DNA of 31,551 bases from Alphaproteobacteria bacterium MarineAlpha10_Bin2 (GTDB lineage: Bacteria > Pseudomonadota > Alphaproteobacteria > UBA828), in contig PTKB01000005.1 of assembly GCA_002937555.1 (NCBI GenBank), positions 1 to 31,551 on the forward strand. The letters run 5' to 3'. This document shows positions 23,202 through 30,602 of this stretch, in pieces (within the stretch, counting starts at the first letter, position 1; every line of letters starts with the position of its first letter). A program made the position numbers and the translations under genes. The notes beneath the pieces are model-generated. The model was not told the DNA's origin and searched no databases. It was given only the letters and a program-made list of their open reading frames with translations.

Positions 23202-23261
23202 TGCCCAAACCGGGCCGGATTATCAACAAACGCTGCCATGAAGTCAATCACCTCTAACACC

Positions 23262-23903
23262 TTATAAGAGCGCCAGAACGGCGTCGCCGACAGCCCTGAT
23301 TTCAGCCATTCCATCGACCCGGGCGAGACGCCCGTCCGCGTCGTAATAAGGAATAATCGGCGCCGTCTGCTGGTGATAGGTCTGCAGCCGCGCCTGGACG
23401 GTTTCCCGGTTGTCGTCCTTGCGGCGCTCAAAATTTTTACCGCCGCATTCGTCGCACACGCCTTCAACCGCGGGCGGCTTGAATGAATCATGATATCCGG
23501 TGCCGCAATCGGTGCAGCTGAAGCGCCCGGAAATACGCTCGATCAAGGCTTCTTCATCGACCGATATGGCGATTACCTTGTCCAATTGCAATTCCCTTTC
23601 GGCCAGCATCGCATCGAGCGCTTCGGCCTGGGCGGTGGTGCGCGGGAATCCGTCGAGAATGAAGCCGTTGGCGCAATCCTCGCGTCCGATGCGCTGGGAA
23701 ATCAGTTGGATCATCAGACCGTCCGGCACCAAATCGCCGGCTTCCATGATCGATTTCGCCTGTTTGCCCAAATCGCTGCCTTCCGCCACCGCGGCGCGCA
23801 GCATTTCGCCGGTCGAAAGCTGCGGAATGCCGTAATGCGCCATCAAGCGCTGCGCCTGGGTGCCCTTGCCGGCCCCGGGCGGCCCCAACAGAATGAGGTT
23901 CAC
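23262..23903 (-). CDS. adk: Adenylate kinase, zinc-type LID
   Basis: A 213-residue adenylate kinase (ATP + AMP to 2 ADP). The P-loop is GPPGAGKGT (7-15), AMP-binding parts include LSTGEMLRAAV and FILDGFPRTTAQA. The LID domain carries four cysteines, Cys130, Cys133, Cys150 and Cys153, in CxxC pairs, the arrangement that binds a structural metal in Gram-positive and some alphaproteobacterial (for example Paracoccus) enzymes. The start is GTG 23903, overlapping the secY TGA by four bases, so adk is translationally coupled to secY. The gap to rpsM downstream holds a hairpin. Confidence 0.96.
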   Translation of the reverse strand: MNLILLGPPGAGKGTQAQRLMAHYGIPQLSTGEMLRAAVAEGSDLGKQAKSIMEAGDLVPDGLMIQLISQRIGREDCANGFILDGFPRTTAQAEALDAMLAERELQLDKVIAISVDEEALIERISGRFSCTDCGTGYHDSFKPPAVEGVCDECGGKNFERRKDDNRETVQARLQTYHQQTAPIIPYYDADGRLARVDGMAEIRAVGDAVLALL

Positions 23904-25243
23904 CGTCTGGTGCCCCGCAATTTCGATTTCTTGATTAGTCCTTCATATTGATGCGCCAGCAAATGCGACTGAATCTGGCCGACCGTATCCATGGTCACGG
24001 TCACAACGATCAACAGGCTGGTGCCGCCGAAATAAAACGGCACGGCATATTGTGAAATCAGCATCTCGGGCAGCAGGCAGACCGCAGTCAGATAGAGCGC
24101 ACCGACCACCGTCAAGCGCGTCAGCACATAATCGAGGTAGGCCGCCGTATTCTTGCCCGGCCGGATGCCCGGAACGAAGCCGCCATTCTTTTTGAGATTG
24201 TCGGCAGTGTCGGCGGGATTGAAGACGACCGAGGTGTAGAAGAACGTGAAAAAGATAATCGCGGCGGCATAGAGCAGCATATAGGCGGGCTGGCCGCGTC
24301 CGAGGAAGCCGGCGACATCGGTCAGCCAGCCCGGACCCTGTCCAGCGTTCATGCTGATCGCGGTAATCGGCAGCAACAGGATGGAGGAGGCGAAAATCGG
24401 CGGGATCACGCCGGCGGTGTTGAGTTTCAACGGCAAATGCGAACTTTCGCCGCCGAACATGCGCCGCCCGACCTGGCGCTTGGGATATTGCACGATGATG
24501 CGGCGCTGTGAGCGTTCGATAAACACGATAAATGTAATCACGCCCAACGCCATGGCGATAAGAACGATCAGGATACCGCCCGACAACACGCCGGTTCGGC
24601 CCAGTTCGAGCGTATTCACCAGCGCGCGCGGTAATTCGGCGACGATGCCGGAGAAAATGATCAGCGAAATTCCGTTGCCCACACCGCGCGCGGGGATTTG
24701 CTCGCCGAGCCACATCAGGAATATCGTGCCGCCGGTCAGCGTCACCACGGTGGTGAGGCGGAAGAACATGCCCGGTTCCAACACCGCGCCGCCGGTTTGC
24801 CCCTGGAAACCCTCGAGGCCGACGGCAATACCGTATGCCTGCACGGCGGCCAGCAGCACGGTACCATAGCGGGTGTATTGATTTATCTTCTTGCGCCCGG
24901 CTTCGCCCTCTTTCTTTAATTGGGCGAGCGAGGGTACGACGGCGGTGCCGAGTTGGATGATAATCGCCGACGATATGTAAGGCATGATGTTGAGGGCGAA
25001 AATCGTCATGCGGCCGAGCGCACCGCCGGAAAACATGTTGAACATGCCGAGAATACCGTTGGCCTGTTGCTCGAACACTTCGGCGATCACGGCGGTATCG
25101 ATCCCGGGCAGCGGGATATAAGTGCCCAGGCGATAGATGATCAAAGCGGCAAACGTAAAGAGCAGGCGCTTTTGTAGTTCTTTCGCCTTGGCGAAAGCGC
25201 CGAAATTCAGATTCGCCGCAAGTTGTTCGGCTGCTGAAGCCAT
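23900..25243 (-). CDS. secY: Protein translocase subunit SecY
   Basis: A 447-residue inner-membrane channel with ten membrane helices, the core of the SecYEG translocon. Recognisable parts include YRLGTYIPLPGIDTAVI, FNMFSGGALGRMTIFALNIMPYISSAIIIQL, the cytoplasmic loop QRRIIVQYPKRQVGRRMFGG, LPLKLNTAGVIPPIFASSILLLP, NPADTADNLKKNGGFVPGIRPGK and the C-terminal SHLLAHQYEGLIKKSKLRG. It follows rplO after 3 bases and overlaps adk. No rpmJ gene follows, which is usual for Alphaproteobacteria. Confidence 0.98.
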   Translation of the reverse strand: MASAAEQLAANLNFGAFAKAKELQKRLLFTFAALIIYRLGTYIPLPGIDTAVIAEVFEQQANGILGMFNMFSGGALGRMTIFALNIMPYISSAIIIQLGTAVVPSLAQLKKEGEAGRKKINQYTRYGTVLLAAVQAYGIAVGLEGFQGQTGGAVLEPGMFFRLTTVVTLTGGTIFLMWLGEQIPARGVGNGISLIIFSGIVAELPRALVNTLELGRTGVLSGGILIVLIAMALGVITFIVFIERSQRRIIVQYPKRQVGRRMFGGESSHLPLKLNTAGVIPPIFASSILLLPITAISMNAGQGPGWLTDVAGFLGRGQPAYMLLYAAAIIFFTFFYTSVVFNPADTADNLKKNGGFVPGIRPGKNTAAYLDYVLTRLTVVGALYLTAVCLLPEMLISQYAVPFYFGGTSLLIVVTVTMDTVGQIQSHLLAHQYEGLIKKSKLRGTRR

Positions 25244-25246
25244 GGT

Positions 25247-25942
25247 TTATCCGTCCGTCGGACCTTGACTGTCCTCACCGTCACCGGCTTTTTCCTCTAC
25301 CGGCTCGGCGGGCTGTTCCGTTGCGCCCTTTGGCTCTTTGGCGGCCTTTTCCTTTTCGTCTTTCGGCTCTTTAGCGGCCATTTCTTTTCCGCCTTTAGGC
25401 TCTTTGGCGGCTTTTTCTTCTTTTTGTTTGGACTTCTTAGAGTCTGACCTATTTGCCTTCTTAGAATCTGGGGGCCGCACCTTGACCGGGCGCACGGTAA
25501 TCGTCCCACCGGCTTTTTCAATGGCCGCCACCGCCGATTTCGACGCACCGGCCACATCGATCTGGAGTGCTGTGGTCAGTTCGCCGTTGGCCAGGATGCG
25601 CACGCCGTCGCGGCGGCCGCGCACCAGTCCCGAGGCCTTTAGCGCTGGTTCATCGACGGTTTTCTTAGCGTCCAGTTGGCCATCATCAACGGCTTTTTGC
25701 AGCCGCCCGACATTGAGAATCTCGTACTCTTTGCGGAATATATTGTTGAATCCGCGCTTCGGCAGACGCCGGTAAAACGGCATTTGTCCGCCTTCGAAAC
25801 CCTTGATGCTGACGCCCGAGCGGGATTTCTGTCCGTTATGACCGGTTCCCGCAGTCTTGCCCTTGCCCGAGCCGATGCCGCGGCCGACCCGGCGTCTCGA
25901 TTTGCTAGCCCCCGGATGCTCGGAGAGTTCGTTCAACTTCAT
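25247..25942 (-). CDS. rplO: 50S ribosomal protein L15 with long charged C-terminal tail
   Basis: A 231-residue L15, where family members usually have about 145-165. Residues 1 to about 153 are a normal L15: LNELSEHPGASKSRRRVGRGIGSGKGKTAGTGHNGQKSRSG-type start, FEGGQMPFYRRLPKRGFNN, and the end AGGTITVRPVKVRPP. Residues about 154-231 are a low-complexity tail rich in Lys, Glu, Ala and Pro with three tandem 11-residue repeats (176-208), ending in an acidic stretch. The ATG overlaps the rpmD stop by four bases. The core will bind 23S rRNA as usual; the tail is presumably disordered and surface exposed. Confidence 0.96.
   Translation of the reverse strand: MKLNELSEHPGASKSRRRVGRGIGSGKGKTAGTGHNGQKSRSGVSIKGFEGGQMPFYRRLPKRGFNNIFRKEYEILNVGRLQKAVDDGQLDAKKTVDEPALKASGLVRGRRDGVRILANGELTTALQIDVAGASKSAVAAIEKAGGTITVRPVKVRPPDSKKANRSDSKKSKQKEEKAAKEPKGGKEMAAKEPKDEKEKAAKEPKGATEQPAEPVEEKAGDGEDSQGPTDG
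25319..25417 (-). repeat. Three tandem 33-bp in-frame repeats in the rplO tail
   Basis: Three consecutive 33-base units, 25385-25417, 25352-25384 and 25319-25351 in reading order, encode EKAAKEPKGGK, EMAAKEPKDEK and EKAAKEPKGAT. Each unit contains GGCTCTTT followed by A or G and then GCGGC on the plus strand. The 33-base period keeps the frame, so copy number can change without breaking the gene. Confidence 0.9.
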
Positions 25943-26151
25943 GATCCGTTTCCTTCGTCCACCGGCTCGATGCGCACCAGGTGATGAATTTTCTCCGCCA
26001 TGCCGCGTACCGAAGGCGTGTCCTCCAGAACTCGGGAACGGTGCATCCTGTTTAAGCCGAGCCCGATCAGCGTCGCGCGCTGCGATTTGTGGCGCCCGAT
26101 CGGGCTGCCGATTTGCGTCACGCGGATTTTGCCGCTTGCCGGTGAAGACAT
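25939..26151 (-). CDS. rpmD: 50S ribosomal protein L30
   Basis: A 70-residue L30 of the short bacterial type. The core IRVTQIGSPIGRHKSQRATLIGLGLNRMHRSRVLEDTPSVRGMAEKIHHLVRIE matches closely, with the pattern of GLGLNRM and the final LVRIEPV. The frame extends to 26184, but ATG 26151 gives the family N-terminus and lies 4 bases after the rpsE stop. Its TGA overlaps the rplO ATG by four bases. Confidence 0.96.
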   Translation of the reverse strand: MSSPASGKIRVTQIGSPIGRHKSQRATLIGLGLNRMHRSRVLEDTPSVRGMAEKIHHLVRIEPVDEGNGS

Positions 26152-26155
26152 GATG

Positions 26156-26710
26156 CTAACCCGTTTGTTCGACGGGCTCTTCACGCCCGAAAATTTCGCT
26201 TACCTTTTTGCCGCGCTTGGCCGCGATGTTGCGCGGCGACACGCAACGCTCGAGCCCATCGAAGGTCGCCTTGACCATATTGTGCGGGTTCGACGTGCCG
26301 ATCGATTTGGCAACGACATCTTTCATGCCGGCCATTTCGAACACGGCGCGCATCGGGCCGCCGGCGATGATACCGGTGCCCGCCGGGGCGGAGCGCATGA
26401 CCACCCGGCCGGCGCCGAAGCGCCCTTCGATGTCGTGATGCAGTGTGCGCGCTTCGCGGAGCGGCACGCGGATCATCTTACGTTTGGCCTGTTCCGTCGC
26501 CTTGCGAATGGCCTCAGGGACCTCGCGCGCCTTGCCGGTGCCGTATCCGACGCGTCCGCGCCGGTCGCCGACGATGACCAGCGCCGAAAATCCGAAACGC
26601 CGCCCGCCCTTGACCACCTTCGCGACGCGGTTGATATGAACGAGCTTGTCCGAAAATTCAGGATCTTCTCGCTCGCCCCTCAAACGGGCCCCCATGTCCG
26701 GTCGTGCCAT
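26156..26710 (-). CDS. rpsE: 30S ribosomal protein S5
   Basis: A 184-residue S5. The N-terminal double-stranded-RNA-binding-like domain has LVHINRVAKVVKGGRRFGFSALVIVGDRRGRVGYGTGKAREVPEAIRKA, the spectinomycin-resistance loop region being VVKGGRRF. The C-terminal domain has RSAPAGTGIIAGGPMRAVFEMAGMKDVVAKSIGTSNPHNMVKATFDGL. It contributes to decoding fidelity with S4. It follows rplR after 11 bases. Confidence 0.98.
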   Translation of the reverse strand: MARPDMGARLRGEREDPEFSDKLVHINRVAKVVKGGRRFGFSALVIVGDRRGRVGYGTGKAREVPEAIRKATEQAKRKMIRVPLREARTLHHDIEGRFGAGRVVMRSAPAGTGIIAGGPMRAVFEMAGMKDVVAKSIGTSNPHNMVKATFDGLERCVSPRNIAAKRGKKVSEIFGREEPVEQTG

Positions 26711-26721
26711 AACACTACTTC

Positions 26722-27084
26722 CTAAAAGTTTAGCCCGCCTTCGCGGGCGGCATCGGCCAGGGCCTTCACCCGGCCATGATATCGATAGGCGCCGCGGTCG
26801 AACACCACCGCATTCACGCCCGCCGCAAGCGCCCGTTCGGCGATCAGTTTGCCGATTTGGCCCGCAGCTTCCTTGTTCGAACCGCTCTTCAATCCGGAAC
26901 GGGTGTCTTTTTCCAAGGTCGACGCGGCGGCAACGATCTTGCCCTGTCCGTCGTCGATCACTTGCGCATATATATGCTTGCCCGAGCGGAATACCGAAAG
27001 CCGCGGGCGCTCGCCGCCCAACTTGCGCAACCTCGTGCGCGCGCGTTTTTTCCGGCGATTGTAGAGTTCCTGTTTTCGCAACAT
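26722..27084 (-). CDS. rplR: 50S ribosomal protein L18
   Basis: A 120-residue L18, a 5S rRNA binder. Features are the basic N-terminus (RRKKRARTRLRKLGGERPRLSVFRSGKHIYAQVIDD), ASTLEKDTRSGLKSGSNKEAAGQIGKLIAERA, and FDRGAYRYHGRVKALADAAREGGL. The frame opens up to 27135, but ATG 27084 is the family start and lies 7 bases after the rplF stop. Confidence 0.97.
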   Translation of the reverse strand: MLRKQELYNRRKKRARTRLRKLGGERPRLSVFRSGKHIYAQVIDDGQGKIVAAASTLEKDTRSGLKSGSNKEAAGQIGKLIAERALAAGVNAVVFDRGAYRYHGRVKALADAAREGGLNF

Positions 27085-27091
27085 GTCTGGC

Positions 27092-27625
27092 CTACTTCTT
27101 CTTGCCTTCCTTACGCCGCACATACTCGCCGACATAACGAATGCCTTTGCCCTTATAGGGTTCGGGTTTGCGGAACGAACGGATTTCAGCCGCCACCTGG
27201 CCGACCGCCTGTTTGTCCCTACCGGTTACCGCAATGTCAGTCGGCTTTTCGCAATTGATCGTAATGCCCTCGGGAATGTCATAGAGAACCGAATGGCTAT
27301 AGCCGACATCGAGTTTCAACTGTTTGCCCTGCACGGCCGCGCGGTAGCCGACACCTAGAATTTCGAGTCTCTTGGTGAAGCCCTCGCTGACGCCCACCAC
27401 CATATTGCTCACATTCGAGCGGCACAGGCCCCACAATTGGCGCGCGCGATTGGAATCGTCTTTCGTCTCGAACAGAATCTGTTTGTCTTCCATCGTGACG
27501 CGGATTTCGGACGCGAGCACCATTTGCAACTCACCCAATTTGCCCTTGATTGTGATGTCGTTATCCGCGATGCGGACTTCAACACCATCCGGTACGGCGA
27601 TCGGGCTTCTTCCGATGCGAGACAT
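27092..27625 (-). CDS. rplF: 50S ribosomal protein L6
   Basis: A 177-residue L6, made of two similar domains. The N-terminal part is SRIGRSPIAVPDGVEVRIADNDITIKGKLGEL and the C-terminal RNA-binding part ends in FRKPEPYKGKGIRYVGEYVRRKEGKKK, the conserved L6 signature. It lies near the sarcin-ricin loop. It follows rpsH after 18 bases. Confidence 0.98.
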   Translation of the reverse strand: MSRIGRSPIAVPDGVEVRIADNDITIKGKLGELQMVLASEIRVTMEDKQILFETKDDSNRARQLWGLCRSNVSNMVVGVSEGFTKRLEILGVGYRAAVQGKQLKLDVGYSHSVLYDIPEGITINCEKPTDIAVTGRDKQAVGQVAAEIRSFRKPEPYKGKGIRYVGEYVRRKEGKKK

Positions 27626-27643
27626 TGCGCCCTCCTCGGCCCT

Positions 27644-28042
27644 TTAAAACACGCGGCAGAGAATCTCTCCGCCGACATTTTGTTTACGGGCCTCGATATC
27701 CGACAACACGCCGCGCGGCGTCGAAATGATAGAAATGCCGAGACCGCTATAGATGCGCGGAATATCCTCGACACTGGAATAGACCCGACGGCCGGGGCGC
27801 GAGATGCGTTGTATCTCGACGATCACCGGTTTGCCCTCGCTATATTTCAATTCGACGTCGAAGCTCGGTTTGCCGGCGACGCTGTCGTCCTTGCTATAGC
27901 CACGGATATAGCCTTCCTTTTGCAGCACATCGAGAATGGCGCCGCGCATTTTCGAGGCGGGCGTCTTGACGGAGCTTTTCTGCGCCCGCTGGCCGTTACG
28001 GATGCGGGTGATCATGTCGGAAATAGGGTCACTCATTGTCAT
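27644..28042 (-). CDS. rpsH: 30S ribosomal protein S8
   Basis: A 132-residue S8: MSDPISDMITRIRNGQRAQKSSVKTPASK at the start and the signature GLGISIISTPRGVLSDIEARKQNVGGEILC-type end. It binds the central domain of 16S rRNA and, in E. coli, represses the spc operon by binding the rplX-rplE messenger. ATG 28042 is preferred to 28036 because GAGG lies 7 bases upstream of it. Confidence 0.98.
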   Translation of the reverse strand: MTMSDPISDMITRIRNGQRAQKSSVKTPASKMRGAILDVLQKEGYIRGYSKDDSVAGKPSFDVELKYSEGKPVIVEIQRISRPGRRVYSSVEDIPRIYSGLGISIISTPRGVLSDIEARKQNVGGEILCRVF

Positions 28043-28051
28043 GAAGCGGCC

Positions 28052-28357
28052 TCACCAGCTCGATTTGACCATGCCCGGAATATATCCGGACGAAGCGAGT
28101 TCTCTGAGCGCAACGCGCGAAAGCTCGAATTTGCGGTAAACCGCGCGCGGGCGTCCGGTCAACGCACAGCGGTTCCGCACCCGTATCTTGGCGCCGTTCC
28201 TCGGCAGGCTCGATAGTTTGAGCTGTGCCGTGAACCGCTCCTCGGCGGGAAGGCTGAGGTTACGCACGATGGCTCTTAATTCCGCGCGCTTCTTGGCGTC
28301 GCGCAATACCATCCGTTTCCGCTTGTTGTTTTTCTCTATGGCGCTTTTTTTGGCCAT
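28052..28357 (-). CDS. rpsN: 30S ribosomal protein S14, zinc-free type
   Basis: A 101-residue S14 of the long C-minus type: KSAIEKNNKRKRMVLRDAKKRAELRAI, then NRCALTGRPRAVYRKFELSRVALRELASSGYIPGMVKSSW. The paired CxxC motifs of the short zinc-binding form are absent; only one cysteine remains. It lies in the head of the 30S subunit near the decoding site. Confidence 0.98.
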   Translation of the reverse strand: MAKKSAIEKNNKRKRMVLRDAKKRAELRAIVRNLSLPAEERFTAQLKLSSLPRNGAKIRVRNRCALTGRPRAVYRKFELSRVALRELASSGYIPGMVKSSW

Positions 28358-28380
28358 GCCATTCTCTCTTATGTTGCGTG

Positions 28381-28938
28381 CTAATTCACAATTGGCAGTT
28401 GGAAGGCGCTCAACAACGCGCGGCCTTCCTCATTGGTCGCGGCCGTGGTGCAAATGACGATATTCATGCCACGTATCTCATCCACGGTGTCATAGTCGAT
28501 CTCGGGAAACACGATCTGTTCTTTCAGCCCGAGCGCATAATTGCCCCGGCCATCGAAGCTCTTCGCCGACAGGCCGCGAAAATCGCGCACCCGCGGCAGC
28601 GCGATTGTCACCAGGCGATCGAGAAATTCGTACATTCTGATGCGCCTGAGCGTGACCATGCAGCCGACATCCATGCCTTCGCGGATCTTGTACGTCGAGA
28701 TCGATTTCTTGGCCCTTGTCACGACCGGCTTTTGTCCGGCGATGAGCGTCATTTCCTGTACCGCGGCCTCGATTTTCTTTTTGTCCGCCGATCCTTCGCC
28801 AACGCCCATATTGATGATGATTTTCTCCAGGCCGGGCAATTGCATGCGGTTCGCATAGCCGAACTGCTGCATCAAATTCGGGCAAATCTCGTTCTCGTAG
28901 ACTTCTTTCAGACGTGGGCCCGCACCGTTTTCAGACAT
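28381..28938 (-). CDS. rplE: 50S ribosomal protein L5
   Basis: A 185-residue L5, which binds 5S rRNA and touches the peptidyl-tRNA side of the subunit bridge. Key parts are GLEKIIINMGVGEGSADKKKIEAAVQEMTLIAGQKPVVTRAKKSISTYKIREGMDVGCMVTLR-type core and FPEIDYDTVDEIRGMNIVICTTA. The frame opens upstream to 28986, but ATG 28938 gives the family N-terminus and overlaps the rplX end by 8 bases, a typical coupled junction. Confidence 0.97.
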   Translation of the reverse strand: MSENGAGPRLKEVYENEICPNLMQQFGYANRMQLPGLEKIIINMGVGEGSADKKKIEAAVQEMTLIAGQKPVVTRAKKSISTYKIREGMDVGCMVTLRRIRMYEFLDRLVTIALPRVRDFRGLSAKSFDGRGNYALGLKEQIVFPEIDYDTVDEIRGMNIVICTTAATNEEGRALLSAFQLPIVN

Positions 28939-29254
28939 CGATGATCTCCCCCGAACGCTTGGCGTAACGGACCTTGCGGCCATCATCTAAAGTACGGTAG
29001 CCGACGCGGGTGTGTGTGTTCTCGACCGGGTCGATCAGCGCCACGTTGGAAATATGAATGGCGGCTTCACGCTCCTGAATTCCGCCCTGCGGCTCGGTTT
29101 GTGACGGCCGGACATGGCGTTTGATCATGTTGAGACCATCGACGATCACCCGGTCGTCCTTGGCGTGTATCTTCTTGACCGTGCCGCGCCTGCCTTTGTC
29201 GCGGCCGGTGAGGACGATCACTTCATCGTCCTTTTTGATTTTGCGCTTTGCCAT
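28931..29254 (-). CDS. rplX: 50S ribosomal protein L24
   Basis: A 107-residue L24 with the KOW motif at the start (KIKKDDEVIVLTGRDKGRRGTVKKIHAKDDRVIVDGLNMIKRHVRPSQ) and the typical EREAAIHISNVALIDPVENTHTRVGYR end. It initiates large-subunit assembly on 23S rRNA. It starts 29 bases after rplN and overlaps rplE. Confidence 0.98.
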   Translation of the reverse strand: MAKRKIKKDDEVIVLTGRDKGRRGTVKKIHAKDDRVIVDGLNMIKRHVRPSQTEPQGGIQEREAAIHISNVALIDPVENTHTRVGYRTLDDGRKVRYAKRSGEIIDV

Positions 29255-29283
29255 CGCTTCCTGCTCTTTTCCGTGCTGCCCGA

Positions 29284-29652
29284 CTACAGAACTTCGGGCG
29301 CCAGAGAAATGATCTTCATATAGTTTTTGGCTCTGAGTTCACGTGTTACGGGGCCAAAAATGCGCGTGCCGATGGGCTCGCCCTGAGGGCTGAGCAGCAC
29401 CGCCGCATTGCGGTCGAAACGGATCGCAGTGCCGTCGTCGCGCCTGATCTCCTTGGCGGTGCGGACGATGACCGCGCGGTGAATTTCGCCTTTTTTCACC
29501 TTGCCGCGCGGAATCGCTTCCTTCACCGTCACCACGATCTGGTCTCCGACCGACGCGAATTTTCGCTTCGAGCCGCCCAGCACCTTGATACACTGAATAC
29601 GCCTAGCACCGGAGTTATCGGCGACATCCAGGTTTGTTTGCATCTGGATCAT
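29284..29652 (-). CDS. rplN: 50S ribosomal protein L14
   Basis: A 122-residue L14, near invariant in sequence: IQMQTNLDVADNSGARRIQCIKVLGGSKRKFASVGDQIVVTVKEAIPRGKVKKGEIHRAVIVRT-type core and the end FGPVTRELRAKNYMKIISLAPEVL. ATG 29652 matches the family start. It contacts the small subunit at bridge B8. First gene of the spc section after rpsQ. Confidence 0.98.
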   Translation of the reverse strand: MIQMQTNLDVADNSGARRIQCIKVLGGSKRKFASVGDQIVVTVKEAIPRGKVKKGEIHRAVIVRTAKEIRRDDGTAIRFDRNAAVLLSPQGEPIGTRIFGPVTRELRAKNYMKIISLAPEVL

Positions 29653-29690
29653 GGGTCAATAATCCTTGTCTTCATTTTACCGCCGGGCGC

Positions 29691-29939
29691 TCAACCGCCG
29701 GAGCCGGCGGCATTGCCAATAACTTCCCAGCGCTTACGTTTGGAGATCGGCCGGCATTCCTGAATGCGCACGACATCGCCGACTTTGTAGGCGTTGCCTT
29801 CGTCATGTGCGGTATAGCGCTTCGAACGCCGGATAACCTTCTTGTACAGGCTGTGCATAAAGCGCCGGTCGACGCGAACGACGACCGTCTTTTCGGCCTT
29901 ATCGCTCACGACCGTTCCTTGCATGATCCGCTTTGGCAT
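29691..29939 (-). CDS. rpsQ: 30S ribosomal protein S17
   Basis: An 82-residue S17: QGTVVSDKAEKTVVVRVDRRFMHSLYKKVIRRSKRYTAHDEGNAYKVGDVVRIQECRPISKRKRW is the conserved OB-fold core that binds the 5-prime domain of 16S rRNA. A short Gly/Ala-rich tail follows. It closes the S10-type part of the cluster (rplP-rpmC-rpsQ order). Confidence 0.97.
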   Translation of the reverse strand: MPKRIMQGTVVSDKAEKTVVVRVDRRFMHSLYKKVIRRSKRYTAHDEGNAYKVGDVVRIQECRPISKRKRWEVIGNAAGSGG

Positions 29940-29958
29940 GCCGTTTGTCCCTTTCCGC

Positions 29959-30162
29959 CTACGCTTCCGCGCCGCTCTGCTGCTGGTCGCCCAGCACCGT
30001 CTTGACGCGGGCGATATCGCGCCGCACGTCGCGCATGCGCGAGGTATTTTCCAACTGGCCGATCGCTTGCTGAAATCTGAGGTTGAAGGCCTCTTTTTTC
30101 AACGTCAGCAATTCGTCCTTGAGCTGATCTGAGGTCATGCTGCGGGCATCTTCGATTTTCAT
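29959..30162 (-). CDS. rpmC: 50S ribosomal protein L29
   Basis: A 67-residue L29, a helical hairpin at the exit of the peptide tunnel, part of the docking site for trigger factor and signal recognition particle. The pattern KIEDARSMTSDQLKDELLTLKKEAFNLRFQQAIGQLENTSRMRDVRRDIARVKTVL fits the family throughout. It starts 2 bases after the rplP stop. Confidence 0.97.
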   Translation of the reverse strand: MKIEDARSMTSDQLKDELLTLKKEAFNLRFQQAIGQLENTSRMRDVRRDIARVKTVLGDQQQSGAEA

Positions 30163-30164
30163 GC

Positions 30165-30584
30165 TCAGCCTTCCTCTGTCAGACGCGCGACCAGTTTGGT
30201 CCGGATGCGCATTTTTGCCGCCGCCAGGCGAAACGCCTCGGCCGCGACATCCTCGGGCACGCCGTCGACCTCATAAAGAATGCGGCCCGGCTTCACCCGC
30301 GCCACCCAAAATTCCGGTGTGCCCTTGCCTTTGCCCATGCGCACTTCGGCCGGCTTGCTCGACACTGGCACATCCGGAAATACGCGAATCCACACTCGGC
30401 CCGCACGCTTCATATGGCGGGTGATGGCGCGCCGGCCGGCTTCCAACTCGCGCGCCGTAACGCGGCCCGGCGTAATCGCCTTCAGGCCATAGGCGCCGAA
30501 ATTAAGTTGCGTGCCGCCCTTGGCGAGGCCGTGAATGCGGCCCTTATGCGCCTTGCGGTACTTTGTCGATTTCGGTTGCTGCAT
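30165..30584 (-). CDS. rplP: 50S ribosomal protein L16
   Basis: A 139-residue L16: QPKSTKYRKAHKGRIHGLAKGGTQLNFGAYGLKAI, ARELEAGRRAITRHMKRAGRVWIRVFPDVPVSSKPAEVRMGKGKGTPEFWVARVKPGRILYEV are the conserved blocks. The arginine in the PAEVRMGKGKG loop is the one hydroxylated by YcfD-type oxygenases in some bacteria. It lies near the peptidyl transferase centre and follows rpsC after 18 bases. Confidence 0.98.
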   Translation of the reverse strand: MQQPKSTKYRKAHKGRIHGLAKGGTQLNFGAYGLKAITPGRVTARELEAGRRAITRHMKRAGRVWIRVFPDVPVSSKPAEVRMGKGKGTPEFWVARVKPGRILYEVDGVPEDVAAEAFRLAAAKMRIRTKLVARLTEEG

Positions 30585-30602
30585 GGCTGTTACACTCGTT
30601 TC

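Noticed and set aside
25120..26184. A missing rpmJ (L36) gene after secY as a sign of deletion
   Set aside because: Alphaproteobacteria normally keep rpmJ elsewhere in the genome, so its absence here is ordinary.
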